DNA of 64,000 nucleotides, taken from assembly GCF_006007965.1 (NCBI RefSeq), contig NZ_CP040748.1:3038001-3102000 (forward strand). The letters run 5' to 3'. The notes beneath the pieces are model-generated. The model searched no databases. It saw only the letters and a program-made list of their open reading frames with translations, and was not told the DNA's origin. The stretch's first letter is position 1, and every line of letters begins with the position of its first letter. The stretch is from Nocardioides jishulii. Its GTDB lineage: Bacteria; Actinomycetota; Actinomycetes; Propionibacteriales; Nocardioidaceae. A program made the translations under genes and the position numbers. Of this stretch, positions 51,653 through 60,745 are shown in pieces.

Positions 51653-52984
51653 TCAGGAACGCTGCTCGTCGGGCAGCCAGGCCCGTCCGCTGCGGAGCAC
51701 GTCGAGCGCCCCGGGCTGGGTCTGGTCGAGGTGGGCGCGCGCCAGTCGGCGGAGGCGGAACATCTGCACGAGGCCGATGACCCAGCAGAGGTAGAGCGAG
51801 AGGAAGGCGATGCGGAAGTCACCCAGGTCGTACGCAGCCGCACCGGCCGGCTCGACGAGGTCCAGCACGATCCCGATCAGGGCGACGGTGACGAGCGAGG
51901 CGACGAAGCCGCCCACGTTCACCAGCGAGGTGGCCCGGCCCACGGCGCGCACGGGGGTGAAGGTGCGCACGATGTCGAACCCGATGACCGACGACGGGCC
52001 TCCCGAGGCGGTGGCGGCGGCCGTCAGCAGGATCAGCCACACCGGGGCCGGCCCGTCGAGCAGCAGCACGATGCTCCACAGGACCACCTCGGCGAGCACG
52101 ACGACCAGCGCGGTGCGGGTGCGGTGGAAGGGCAGGCGGGTGGTCAACGAGCCGATCACGATGCCGGACAGCACGACCCAGCCGGTCATCGCCATCAGCA
52201 GGGTGGAGGCTGCAACCTCGCTCCACCCCTGGCCGCGCACCAGGAACGGGAAGCCCCAGAGCAGCACGAAGACGGTGAACGGGAACTGGGTCGTGAAGTG
52301 CACCCAGAAGCCCAGGCGGGTGCCGGGGTTGCTCCAGACCCGACCGACCGAGGCGATGACCTGGCGCAGGCTCTCCCGGCCCTCCGCCACGACGGCGTAG
52401 GGCGAGTCCTTCACGACGACGAGCACCGCGACGAGCAGGAAGACGCCGATCGTCGAGACCGCGGCGAAGGCGCCGGTCCACCCCAGGCGGTCGAGCAGCA
52501 GGGTCAGCGGCGCGGCCGCGGCGATCGCGCCCAGCTGACCGACCCATCCGGTGAGCTGAGTGGTCATGGGCACCTGCGTCGGCCGGAACCAGACCGCCAC
52601 CAGCCGCACCACGGTCACGAAGACCATGGCGTCACCGGCACCCACGAAGCCACGCGCCACGGCCGCCAGGCCGAACGAGTCGGCGTACGCGAAGGCGAAC
52701 TGCGCCGCGGTCATCAGCACCAGTCCCCCGCAGAGCAGCGCCCGCGGCCCGAACCGGTCGAGCAGCACGCCGACCGGGACCTGCATCCCGGCGTACACGA
52801 TGAGCTGCAGCACCGTGAAGAACGCCAGCTGCGACGCGGCGATGTCGAAGCGCTCGGTGGCCAGGAGTCCGGCGACGCCGAGCGAGCTGCGGTGGAGGAC
52901 GGCGAGCAGGTAGACCGAGACGGCGACGCCCCAGACGAGCCACGCCCGTCGGCCACCGATGCGGTGGATCTGCTCGGCTTCCAT
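51653..52984 (-). CDS. MFS transporter
   Basis: 443 residues, 12 helices; helix-2/3 loop GVLLDRFGPRALL, helix-4 RGFVGAGDAMVFV. It resembles sugar-phosphate/anion:proton symporter-type MFS proteins; the substrate is unknown. Start at 52984 with CAGACT 7 nt upstream (leaderless) and no ribosome site. Followed on the minus strand by the control region of the ABC operon. Confidence 0.82.
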   Translation of the reverse strand: MEAEQIHRIGGRRAWLVWGVAVSVYLLAVLHRSSLGVAGLLATERFDIAASQLAFFTVLQLIVYAGMQVPVGVLLDRFGPRALLCGGLVLMTAAQFAFAYADSFGLAAVARGFVGAGDAMVFVTVVRLVAVWFRPTQVPMTTQLTGWVGQLGAIAAAAPLTLLLDRLGWTGAFAAVSTIGVFLLVAVLVVVKDSPYAVVAEGRESLRQVIASVGRVWSNPGTRLGFWVHFTTQFPFTVFVLLWGFPFLVRGQGWSEVAASTLLMAMTGWVVLSGIVIGSLTTRLPFHRTRTALVVVLAEVVLWSIVLLLDGPAPVWLILLTAAATASGGPSSVIGFDIVRTFTPVRAVGRATSLVNVGGFVASLVTVALIGIVLDLVEPAGAAAYDLGDFRIAFLSLYLCWVIGLVQMFRLRRLARAHLDQTQPGALDVLRSGRAWLPDEQRS

Positions 52985-53027
52985 TCCCCCGAGTCTGCCT
53001 CCCACCGGTGCTCAGGGGTGAAATGCC

Positions 53028-53055
53028 GAAGACCCCCGCCGAGGCGGGGGTCTTC
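53028..53055 (-). terminator. tRNA-Tyr terminator
   Basis: 13-bp perfect stem GAAGACCCCCGCC/GGCGGGGGTCTTC, 13 nt past tRNA-Tyr, followed by GGCATTTC. Confidence 0.75.
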
Positions 53056-53067
53056 GTACCCAAGGTG

Positions 53068-53150
53068 TGGCAGGTGAAGGATTCGAACCTTCGAAGGCGT
53101 AAGCCGACGGATTTACAGTCCGCTCCCATTGGCCGCTCGGGCAACCTGCC
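53068..53150 (-). tRNA. tyrT: tRNA-Tyr (GTA)
   Basis: 83 nt with a long variable arm, anticodon loop CTGTAAA (GTA), acceptor GGCAGGT pairing with ACCTGCC, discriminator A. Confidence 0.95.
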
Positions 53151-53260
53151 TCGTGGGTGTCGCCCGGATCCCGTTTGGGCTCCGCGCGAACAAGGGAGAC
53201 AATAGCCCACGCACTGCGTGAGTTGAAAAATCGCCCCACCCGAGCAAGCAGGAGACTTCA

Positions 53261-53752
53261 ATGGCCGACTCGTCGTTCGACATCGTGAGCAAGCTGGACC
53301 GCCAGGAGGTCGACAACGCGTTGGGGCAGACCGCACGCGAGGTCTCGACCCGCTTCGACTTCAAGGGCACGGGCGCCACCATCGAGTGGGCCGGCGAGAA
53401 GGTCATCGAGATCTCCGCCTCCGCCGACGACCGGGCCAACGCCGTGCTCGACGTCTTCAAGACCAAGCTGATCAAGCGCGACGTCTCCCTGAAGGTCCTC
53501 GACGCCTCCGAGCCGCGCCAGTCCGGCCAGCTGTCGAAGATCACGGTCAACCTCAAGGAGGGCATCTCCACCGAGGACGCGAAGAAGATCGCCAAGCTCA
53601 TCCGCGACGAGGGCCCCAAGGGCGTGAAGGCGCAGATCCAGGGCGAGGAGCTGCGCGTCTCCTCCAAGAAGCGCGACGACCTCCAGGAGGTCATCTCCCT
53701 GGTCAAGGGCCAGGACCTCGACTTCGCGGTGCAGTTCACCAACTACCGCTGA
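53261..53752 (+). CDS. yajQ: YajQ-family nucleotide-binding protein
   Basis: 163 residues, full length. [18 protein letters not shown] and the C-terminal [14 protein letters not shown] are YajQ signatures. Members bind cyclic di-GMP, GTP or RNA; the role here is not known. CAGGAG lies 7 nt before the ATG. A 49-bp palindrome follows the stop. Confidence 0.93.
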   Translation: MADSSFDIVSKLDRQEVDNALGQTAREVSTRFDFKGTGATIEWAGEKVIEISASADDRANAVLDVFKTKLIKRDVSLKVLDASEPRQSGQLSKITVNLKEGISTEDAKKIAKLIRDEGPKGVKAQIQGEELRVSSKKRDDLQEVISLVKGQDLDFAVQFTNYR

Positions 53753-53760
53753 GCACCTTC

Positions 53761-53809
53761 CGTCATCGGAGGATCTCCGTCACTGGGTGACTGGGATCCT
53801 CCGATGACG
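53761..53809. repeat. 49-bp palindromic repeat, copy 1
   Basis: Arms CGTCATCGGAGG and CCTCCGATGACG (12 bp, perfect) enclose an inner GTCAC-TGG-GTGAC dyad. Located 9 nt past the yajQ stop and 13 nt past the stop of the convergent gene at 53823. It could double as a bidirectional terminator. Confidence 0.85.
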
Positions 53810-53822
53810 CATCTCCGGGGCC

Positions 53823-54746
53823 TCAGGGGCACTGCGGACAACGACGCAGCGAGCCGGCCCACCCGCGTTGGCGCAGCACCCTCGCCAACCGCTCCGCCGT
53901 CGTGCAGGGAGACGAGAACACCTGCCCCCAACCGAGTCTGATCGTGAGGTGGCCGGCGGCAGCAGCCGCCGCGTCCCGCTCCAGGTCGGCGTACCGCTGG
54001 CTGGCCAACGAGTGGTACGCCCGTCCGTCGAGCTCGATGATGGTGCGGGTTGCCTCGTGGACGACGTCGTGCCGTGACCGCAGTCCCCCCACGTGGGCTT
54101 GGCGTCTCCCCCGGGGGAGACCGTGGGGCCGTTCGACCCGCACGAGGTAGCCGTGCTCGAGGACCGAGTCGGTGCCCTCAGTCAGGTCCTGGAGCAGCGC
54201 ACGGAGCTGGCTCTTCCGCAGCATCCGCGGCCTCGCCTCCAACGTGGCCAGGAGCCGCGGCACCGTGACCGCGCGGGCCTGCAGCGCGTCGGTCAGCACC
54301 GCCACGCGCTCGACCTCGCCCACCGCAGCGCCGGCCGTGTCGAGGACCGCGTGCTCGATCCGGATCCGTGGCGGTGACAGGTGGAGGCGGGCCCGTTCGT
54401 CGAGCCTCCTCACACGGTGCACCACCACTCCGGGGACGGCATCCACGCGGCGCAGCTCGTCGACCGCCACGTGCACGGGACCGCTGGGCGGTTCCGGTCG
54501 AACCCGCTCCACCACCAGGGCGGAGGGACCCCACAGGGCCGCGGGGGCGGCGTACAGGACGGCCGCCCACGCCCGTTGCCTCCACGACAGCTCCCCGGTG
54601 TGGGTCACGTAGACGCCGAGGTGCACCCGGGTCAGGTCTCGGCGGCGCACCAGCCGGCGTACGTCGTGGTCAGCCAGCCCGAGCTCGACGAGCTGCCGAC
54701 GCGACACGACCCCGTCCTGCCGCTGCGCCAGATCGCCCCAGTCCAT
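53823..54746 (-). CDS. AbiEi-like wHTH plus DUF559 nuclease-fold protein
   Basis: 307 residues. The N-terminal ~60 (VVSRRQLVELGLADHDVRRLVRR and HLGVYV) form an AbiEi-type antitoxin winged helix. The C-terminal ~110 show the DUF559/Vsr-like core: TRTIIELDGRAYH, R-x2-DLERD, then TIRLGWGQV, with E-x-D-G as possible metal ligands. The role is unknown; either a DNA-binding regulator or a nuclease could be true. Leaderless-type start (CAGCAT 6 nt upstream). No toxin partner (AbiEii) is adjacent. Two matching palindromes flank the gene. Confidence 0.78.
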   Translation of the reverse strand: MDWGDLAQRQDGVVSRRQLVELGLADHDVRRLVRRRDLTRVHLGVYVTHTGELSWRQRAWAAVLYAAPAALWGPSALVVERVRPEPPSGPVHVAVDELRRVDAVPGVVVHRVRRLDERARLHLSPPRIRIEHAVLDTAGAAVGEVERVAVLTDALQARAVTVPRLLATLEARPRMLRKSQLRALLQDLTEGTDSVLEHGYLVRVERPHGLPRGRRQAHVGGLRSRHDVVHEATRTIIELDGRAYHSLASQRYADLERDAAAAAAGHLTIRLGWGQVFSSPCTTAERLARVLRQRGWAGSLRRCPQCP

Positions 54747-54808
54747 CCCCGCATGCTGGCGCAGTGGGCTGTCGACCGCTGGGGCCCTGTGGAGAACCCC
54801 CGTCGCTC

Positions 54809-54857
54809 CGTCATCGGAGGTCCCCAGTCACCTGATGACCGAGAACCTCCGATGACG
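54809..54857. repeat. 49-bp palindromic repeat, copy 2 (inverted)
   Basis: Same 12-bp outer arms as copy 1. Its reverse complement matches copy 1 at 42 of 49 positions, against 39 in direct orientation. It lies 62 nt upstream of the AbiEi/DUF559 start and 16 nt past the cysA stop. Confidence 0.85.
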
Positions 54858-54873
54858 CAAGCCCAAGCGCCGG

Positions 54874-55866
54874 TCAGGTGCGGGCGTGCCCACCCACCGA
54901 CACGGCGGTCGGCATGACGGTCGCCCCGGCCAGCGGGGTGAGCCACACGGTGCTGCCCTCACGGACGCCCAGGCCGTTGGAGAGGGTGCGGGTGAGCTGC
55001 ACCATCACCTCCTCGCCGTCGAGGGTGTGCACCGTCAGGCGCACCTCGAAGCCGATGCGCAGCACGCGGTCGACGGTTCCCTCGATCGCGTGGTCGAGCA
55101 GCGGGCTCGTGGAGACCTCGATGTCGTGCGGGCGGATCGCGTGGCCACCCAGCGTGGTGACCTCGCCGAGGAAGCTCATGACGAAGTCGTTGGCCGGCTC
55201 GTCGTAGAGCTGGTCGGGGGTGCCGACCTGCTCGACCCGCCCGTTGTTGATCACCACGATCTCGTCGGAGACCTCGAGGGCCTCCTCCTGGTCGTGGGTC
55301 ACGAAGACGGTGGTCACGTGGACCTCGTCGTGGAGGCGGCGCAGCCAGTCGCGCAGCTCCTTGCGGACCTTCGCGTCGAGGGCGCCGAAGGGCTCGTCGA
55401 GCAGCAGGACGCTGGGCTCGACGGCCAGCGCACGGGCGAGCGCCATGCGCTGACGCTGACCACCCGAGAGCTGCGACGGCAGCCGGTGGGCGAACTGCTC
55501 CAGGTGGACGAGCTTGAGCAGCTCGTGCACCCGGTCACGGACCTCGTCCTTCGGCTTCTTGCGGATCTCCAGGCCGAAGGCGACGTTCTTGGCGACCGTC
55601 ATGTGCTTGAACGCTGCGTAGTGCTGGAAGACGAAGCCGACGTTGCGCTTCTGCGGCGCCAACCTCGTCGCGTCCACACCCTCGATCTCGATGGTCCCGG
55701 CGTCCGAGGACTCGAGACCGGCGATGACGCGCAGCAGGGTGGACTTGCCGCCACCGCTGGGACCCAGCAGGGCGGTCAACTGACCGGTGGGGATCGAGAC
55801 GTTGACGTCCTCGAGGGCGACGAAGTCCCCGAAGCGCTTGGTCACTCCCTTGACCTCGATGCTCAT
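54874..55866 (-). CDS. cysA: Sulfate/thiosulfate ABC importer ATPase
   Basis: 330 residues. Walker [10 protein letters not shown], signature LSGGQRQR, Walker [13 protein letters not shown], and a C-terminal TOBE-like domain ([15 protein letters not shown]). Last gene of sbp-cysT-cysW-cysA; overlaps cysW by 4 nt. Confidence 0.95.
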   Translation of the reverse strand: MSIEVKGVTKRFGDFVALEDVNVSIPTGQLTALLGPSGGGKSTLLRVIAGLESSDAGTIEIEGVDATRLAPQKRNVGFVFQHYAAFKHMTVAKNVAFGLEIRKKPKDEVRDRVHELLKLVHLEQFAHRLPSQLSGGQRQRMALARALAVEPSVLLLDEPFGALDAKVRKELRDWLRRLHDEVHVTTVFVTHDQEEALEVSDEIVVINNGRVEQVGTPDQLYDEPANDFVMSFLGEVTTLGGHAIRPHDIEVSTSPLLDHAIEGTVDRVLRIGFEVRLTVHTLDGEEVMVQLTRTLSNGLGVREGSTVWLTPLAGATVMPTAVSVGGHART

Positions 55867-56672
55867 GCGTGTGCTTCCTTCTCGTCAGAGTGACTCGGGC
55901 GGATGAGGGCGACGACGACGATGCAGACCACCGAGACCATCGCGAGCAGGAAGGCGACGGCGTACGCCTCCTGCGCGGCGAAGTTGAGGTACTTCTCCTC
56001 CACCACCAGGGTGGCCGTGCGGGTCTCGCCGAGCACGTTGCCCGAGACGACCTTCACGGCACCGAACTCGCCCAACGAACGGGCGAGGGAGAGGACGACG
56101 CCGTAGACGATCGCCCACTTGATGCCGGGCAGGGTGATCCGGAAGAACGTCTGGAAGGCGTTGGCGCCCAGGCTGCGCGCCGCCACCTCCTGGTCCGTCC
56201 CGATTTCCTCGAGCACCGGCACCACTTCACGGATCACCAGGGGTAGGGCCACGAAGGCCGTCGCCATGACGATGCCGGGGGTGGAGAAGATGACCTGGAT
56301 CCCTCGTGCCTCCAGGAACGGCCCGAACCAGCCGTCCCGTCCGCCGTAGACCAGCACCAGCGCCAGGCCCACCACGACGGGCGAGACCGAGAGCGGGAGG
56401 TCGATGAGGGCGCTGAGGGCACGCTTGCCCCAGAACTCGTACCGCACGAGCAGCAGCGACATCCCGACGCCGAAGAAGAGGTTGATGACGACCGCGAAGA
56501 AGGCCGCGGTGGCCGTCAGCCGCAGGGCGGCCTGGATGTCGGCGTCCTGCAGGACTGCGAAGAAGGCCTCGGCGCCACCGTCGAACGTGTTGACGACGAC
56601 CAGCGAGACCGGCCAGGCGACCAGCAGGAAGAGGTAGGTGACGACGATCGCGATGCGGATCCACTTAGCCAC
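55863..56672 (-). CDS. cysW: Sulfate ABC permease CysW
   Basis: 269 residues, six helices; the EAA loop [18 protein letters not shown] contacts the ATPase. GTG start overlaps cysT by 8 nt. Confidence 0.95.
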   Translation of the reverse strand: MAKWIRIAIVVTYLFLLVAWPVSLVVVNTFDGGAEAFFAVLQDADIQAALRLTATAAFFAVVINLFFGVGMSLLLVRYEFWGKRALSALIDLPLSVSPVVVGLALVLVYGGRDGWFGPFLEARGIQVIFSTPGIVMATAFVALPLVIREVVPVLEEIGTDQEVAARSLGANAFQTFFRITLPGIKWAIVYGVVLSLARSLGEFGAVKVVSGNVLGETRTATLVVEEKYLNFAAQEAYAVAFLLAMVSVVCIVVVALIRPSHSDEKEAHA

Positions 56673-57534
56673 GACGGCTCACCCGCCTCTGGATCAGGTC
56701 GAGCAGCACGATGACCGACAACGAGACCACCAGGAGCACCGTCGCGGTGGACGCCGCGGCCGCGACGTTGTCGTTCTCGATGCTGCCGAGGATGCGTACG
56801 GAGGTGACCTCCGTCTTGAAGGGCAGGTTGCCCGAGAGCAGGACCAGCGACCCGTACTCACTCACGCCGCGGGCGAACGAGAGCGCCGCACCCGCAGCGA
56901 TGGCGGGCACCAGGGCGGGAAGGATGATCCGCCGGAACGTCGTGAACCTGCTCGCGCCCAGGGATGTCGCGGCCTCCTCGACGTCTCGGTCGAGCTCGGC
57001 CAGCACGGGCTGGACCGTCCGCACGATGAAGGGCAGGGTCACGAAGAGGAACGCCAGGAAGACGCTGAACCTCGTGTTGGCGATGTCGACCCCCAGTGGG
57101 CTGCCGCGTCCGTAGAGCGAGAGCAGCACCAGGCCAGCCACGATCGTGGGCAGGGCGAACGGGATGTCGATCATGATCTCCAGCAGCGCCTTGCCGGGGA
57201 ACCGGTCCCGCACGAGCACCCACGCGATGAGGGTGCCCATGAAGATGTTGACGAGCGTCACCAGGGCAGCCTGGGTGACGGTCAGCTTGATGGCGGCAGC
57301 GGTCTGGTCGTTGGTGACGGTGGTCCAGAAGTTCGCCCAGCCACCCTCGGACGCCGTGACGATCACGGCGCACAGGGGGATGAGGACGAGCAGGCTGAAC
57401 CACGTCATCGCGATGCCGAGGCCGATGCCGGACGTCATCGTGAGGTTGGTGGCAGTACGCGCCCGGGGGCGCGCCGACCGGCGCCGGGTCCGAGGACCCG
57501 ACGCCGGTCGGTCAAGGAGCGGGGTGGTGGTCAT
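56665..57534 (-). CDS. cysT: Sulfate ABC permease CysT
   Basis: 289 residues, six helices and the EAA loop ATSLGASRFTTFRRIILP. Its ATG overlaps the sbp stop by 4 nt. Confidence 0.95.
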   Translation of the reverse strand: MTTTPLLDRPASGPRTRRRSARPRARTATNLTMTSGIGLGIAMTWFSLLVLIPLCAVIVTASEGGWANFWTTVTNDQTAAAIKLTVTQAALVTLVNIFMGTLIAWVLVRDRFPGKALLEIMIDIPFALPTIVAGLVLLSLYGRGSPLGVDIANTRFSVFLAFLFVTLPFIVRTVQPVLAELDRDVEEAATSLGASRFTTFRRIILPALVPAIAAGAALSFARGVSEYGSLVLLSGNLPFKTEVTSVRILGSIENDNVAAAASTATVLLVVSLSVIVLLDLIQRRVSRRG

Positions 57535-58559
57535 TCACCCAGCCCGGCCTTGGCGATCGACTTCGTCACCAGACCGTTCTCCACGTCGAAGAACTTGGTG
57601 GAGACCTCGTCCCAGCTGCCGAAGTCGTTGTCGACGGTCAGCAGGTTGGGCACGGGCGGGAAGGGGTTGCTCGGGTCGGCCGCACCCTCGACGGTGCCGC
57701 CGAAGTCGACGTCGTCGCGGATCGGGCGGAAGCCGGTGAGGGCGAACTGCTTCTGCCCGGCGTCGCTCAGCACGAACTCGAGCCAGTCCTCGGCCACCGG
57801 GTTGGCGTCCTTGAGGATGGCGCCCGGGTTCTCGATGAGCAGCGTGGTCTCGGGGATGATGTACTCGAAGCCCTCGCCGTTCTGGGCGGCCAGGATGGCC
57901 TCGTTCTCGTAGGCCATCAGCACGTCACCGGTGCCACCGAGGAAGGCCTGCGTGGCGTCGCGGCCCGAGCCGGGCAGCGAGACGACGTTCTTGAAGAACT
58001 TGTCGACGTACGCGCTGGCCTCCTTCTCCGAGGCACCGCCCTTGATGGCCTGGCCGTAGGCAGCCAGCGCGTTCCAGCGCGCCGCGCCCGAGGAGGCCGG
58101 GTTGGGGGTGACGATCTCGACGCCCGGCTTCACCAGGTCGTCCCACGTCTTGATGTTCTTGGGGTTGCCGTCGCGGACACCGAAGACGACGACCGAGCGC
58201 GACACGACGCCCTTGTTCTCGCCCTGGTTCCAGTCCTCGGCGACGAGGCCGGAGTCGACGAGCCGGGTGACGTCGGAGGCGACGGAGAAGTGGACGTAGT
58301 CGGCCTTGAGACCCTTGTCGACCGCGCGGCTCTGGTCACCGGAGGCGCCGTAGCTCCCCTTGGCCTTGAAGCCGTCGCCGGCGTCGGTCTTGGCGAACTC
58401 CTTCTCGATGGCCTTGTTGGCCGCCTCGGGAACGGCGAAGCCGACGATGCGGAACGACTCGGCCGAGTCTGCGTCGCCACCGCAGGCGGTGAGACCCAGC
58501 AGACCCGCGACGGTCACGGCCACGCCGGCGGCGAGCCGGCGCTTGATGGTGCTCTTCAT
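57531..58559 (-). CDS. sbp: Sulfate-binding lipoprotein
   Basis: 342 residues. Lipobox LGLTAC with the lipid-bearing Cys at 26, so the protein is anchored outside the cell. TPNPASSGAARWNALAAYGQ and GSGRDATQAFLGGTGDVLMAYENEA are typical sulfate-binding blocks. GAGGGAG lies 7-10 nt before the ATG at 58559. First gene of the cys operon; CTTAG-type repeats lie upstream. Confidence 0.95.
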   Translation of the reverse strand: MKSTIKRRLAAGVAVTVAGLLGLTACGGDADSAESFRIVGFAVPEAANKAIEKEFAKTDAGDGFKAKGSYGASGDQSRAVDKGLKADYVHFSVASDVTRLVDSGLVAEDWNQGENKGVVSRSVVVFGVRDGNPKNIKTWDDLVKPGVEIVTPNPASSGAARWNALAAYGQAIKGGASEKEASAYVDKFFKNVVSLPGSGRDATQAFLGGTGDVLMAYENEAILAAQNGEGFEYIIPETTLLIENPGAILKDANPVAEDWLEFVLSDAGQKQFALTGFRPIRDDVDFGGTVEGAADPSNPFPPVPNLLTVDNDFGSWDEVSTKFFDVENGLVTKSIAKAGLGE

Positions 58560-58613
58560 AATCTGACTCCCTCTGTAGCCGGGCCGCCCAGGATGGAGTG
58601 GCGCTTCGACTGA

Positions 58614-58649
58614 CTTAGTCGCTAAGACTAGGTGACTTTGCTGTCTTAG
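58614..58649. promoter_or_regulatory. CTTAG/CTAAG repeats upstream of the sulfate operon
   Basis: CTTAG-TCG-CTAAG (58614-58626) overlaps CTAAGAC-N14-GTCTTAG (58622-58628 with 58643-58649). Three half-sites within 36 bp, 55-90 bp before sbp, suggest an operator for a sulfur regulator. No specific regulator is assigned. Confidence 0.5.
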
Positions 58650-58810
58650 TGGTCTTTTGAGACAGAGTCCCGGTGTGTCGCGGGCCACTTACCCCACATG
58701 AGGGGGGGCTACTGTGGACAGCAGTTCCAGGTGAGACGGACGTGCCCAGGCACTCCCGGGAGGCACTCGGGAGGCACTGCGCGCGGCCCTGAGCGAAGGA
58801 CGCCCACGAC

Positions 58811-60745
58811 GTGACGAAGCAGGTCAAGCAGCTCGACCGCGTGATCATCCGATTTGCCGGCGACTCCGGCGACGGCATGCAGCTCACCGGTGACCGGTTC
58901 ACCCAGGAGTCCGCCGCCTTCGGCAACGACCTGGCCACCTTCCCCAGCTTCCCGGCCGAGATCCGCGCCCCGCAGGGCACGCTGCCCGGGGTCTCCTCGT
59001 TCCAGGTGCACTTCGCCGACCACGACATCCTCACCCCCGGCGACCGCCCCGACGTGCTCGTCGCGATGAACCCGGCCGCCCTGCGCGCCAACCTCGGCGA
59101 CCTGCCCCACGGCGCCACGGTCATCGTCGACACCTACGACTTCACGACCCGCAACCTGCAGAAGGCCGGCTACGCCCACTCCCCCCTCGACGACGAGACG
59201 CTGGCCGAGTTCCAGGTGCACGCGATCGACCTCACCGGCATGACCGTCGAGGCGGTCAAGGAGTTCGGCCTCTCCCGCAAGGACGCGGCGCGGGCGAAGA
59301 ACATGTTCGCCCTCGGCCTGCTGTCGTGGATGTACGGCCGCCCCACCGAGACCACCGTCGAGTTCCTCGCGCGGCGCTTCGCCGGCGTCCCCGCCATCCG
59401 CGACGCCAACATCACCGCGTTCCGCACCGGCTGGAACTTCGGCGAGACCACGGAGGCCTTCGCGGTCTCCTACGAGATCAAGCCCGCGCCGATGCCGCCC
59501 GGCACCTACCGCAACATCACCGGCAACCTGGCGCTGGCGTACGGCCTGGTCGCCGGGGCCGTGCAGTCCGGGCTGCCCGCCTTCCTCGGCACCTACCCGA
59601 TCACCCCGGCCAGCGACATCCTGCACGAGCTGAGCAAGCACAAGTCGTTCGCCATCACCACCTTCCAGGCGGAGGACGAGATCGCCGGCGTCACGGCGGC
59701 GATCGGTGCCGCCTTCGCCGGGCACCTCGGCATCACCACCACCTCCGGCCCCGGCATCGCGCTCAAGGGCGAGGCGATCGGGCTGGCGGTGATGACCGAG
59801 CTGCCGCTCGTCGTCGTCAACGTGCAACGCGGTGGCCCCTCGACCGGCCTGCCCACCCGGACCGAGCAGTCCGACCTGCTCCAGGCGCTGTTCGGGCGCA
59901 ACGGCGAGGCACCGGTGCCGGTGATCGCGCCGTCGTCACCCGGCGACTGCTTCGACGCGGCGCTGGAGGCGGTGCGGATCGCGATCACGTACCGCACGCC
60001 GGTGATGCTGCTCTCCGACGGCTACCTCGCCAACGGCTCCGAGCCGTGGCGCATCCCCGAGCTCGCCGAGCTGCCCGTGATCGACCCGCACTTCGCGACC
60101 ACGACCAACCACACCAGCACCGGCAAGGACGGCGAGGAGAAGGGCGACTTCTGGCCCTACCTGCGCGACTCCGAGACGCTGGCCCGGCCCTGGGCGGTGC
60201 CCGGCACGCCCGGGCTCGAGCACCGCATCGGCGGTCTGGAGAAGGGCGACGGCCACGGCAACATCTCCTACGACCCCGCCAACCACGACTTCATGGTGCG
60301 GACGCGCGCAGCCAAGGTCGCCGCGATCGCGGACCGGTTGCCCCCGCTCGAGGTCGACGACCCCGGTGCGGCCGACGGACAGGGCGCGAAGGTGCTCGTC
60401 ATCGGGTGGGGCTCGACCTACGGCCCCATCGGGGCGGCCGTACGCCGGGTGCGCAAGGCCGGAGGCCGGGTCGCCCAGGCCCACCTGCGCCACGTGAACC
60501 CCTTCCCGAAGGACCTCGGGGAGATCCTGCGCCGCTACGACAAGGTGCTCGTGCCGGAGATGAACCTCGGCCAGCTGCGGATGCTGCTCCGCGCCGAGTT
60601 CCTGGTCGACGCCGTCGGCCACAACCAGGTCAACGGGATGCCGATCAAGGCCGCCGACCTCGCCCGGGTGGTCGCCTCCCTCGTCACCGAGGTCGAGGGG
60701 CAGCGGCTCGACCTGGACGCCACCAGCGAAGGGAGCAACCCATGA
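58811..60745 (+). CDS. korA: 2-oxoacid:ferredoxin oxidoreductase, alpha (gamma-alpha fusion)
   Basis: 644 residues. An N-terminal gamma domain (IIRFAGDSGDGMQLTG) is fused to the pyrimidine-binding alpha domain (GTYPITPASDILHELS, TTSGPGIALKGEAIG). With KorB it oxidises 2-oxoglutarate (or a related 2-oxoacid) to acyl-CoA, reducing ferredoxin. The GTG at 58811 has GAAGGA upstream. The stop overlaps korB by 4 nt. Confidence 0.92.
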   Translation: MTKQVKQLDRVIIRFAGDSGDGMQLTGDRFTQESAAFGNDLATFPSFPAEIRAPQGTLPGVSSFQVHFADHDILTPGDRPDVLVAMNPAALRANLGDLPHGATVIVDTYDFTTRNLQKAGYAHSPLDDETLAEFQVHAIDLTGMTVEAVKEFGLSRKDAARAKNMFALGLLSWMYGRPTETTVEFLARRFAGVPAIRDANITAFRTGWNFGETTEAFAVSYEIKPAPMPPGTYRNITGNLALAYGLVAGAVQSGLPAFLGTYPITPASDILHELSKHKSFAITTFQAEDEIAGVTAAIGAAFAGHLGITTTSGPGIALKGEAIGLAVMTELPLVVVNVQRGGPSTGLPTRTEQSDLLQALFGRNGEAPVPVIAPSSPGDCFDAALEAVRIAITYRTPVMLLSDGYLANGSEPWRIPELAELPVIDPHFATTTNHTSTGKDGEEKGDFWPYLRDSETLARPWAVPGTPGLEHRIGGLEKGDGHGNISYDPANHDFMVRTRAAKVAAIADRLPPLEVDDPGAADGQGAKVLVIGWGSTYGPIGAAVRRVRKAGGRVAQAHLRHVNPFPKDLGEILRRYDKVLVPEMNLGQLRMLLRAEFLVDAVGHNQVNGMPIKAADLARVVASLVTEVEGQRLDLDATSEGSNP

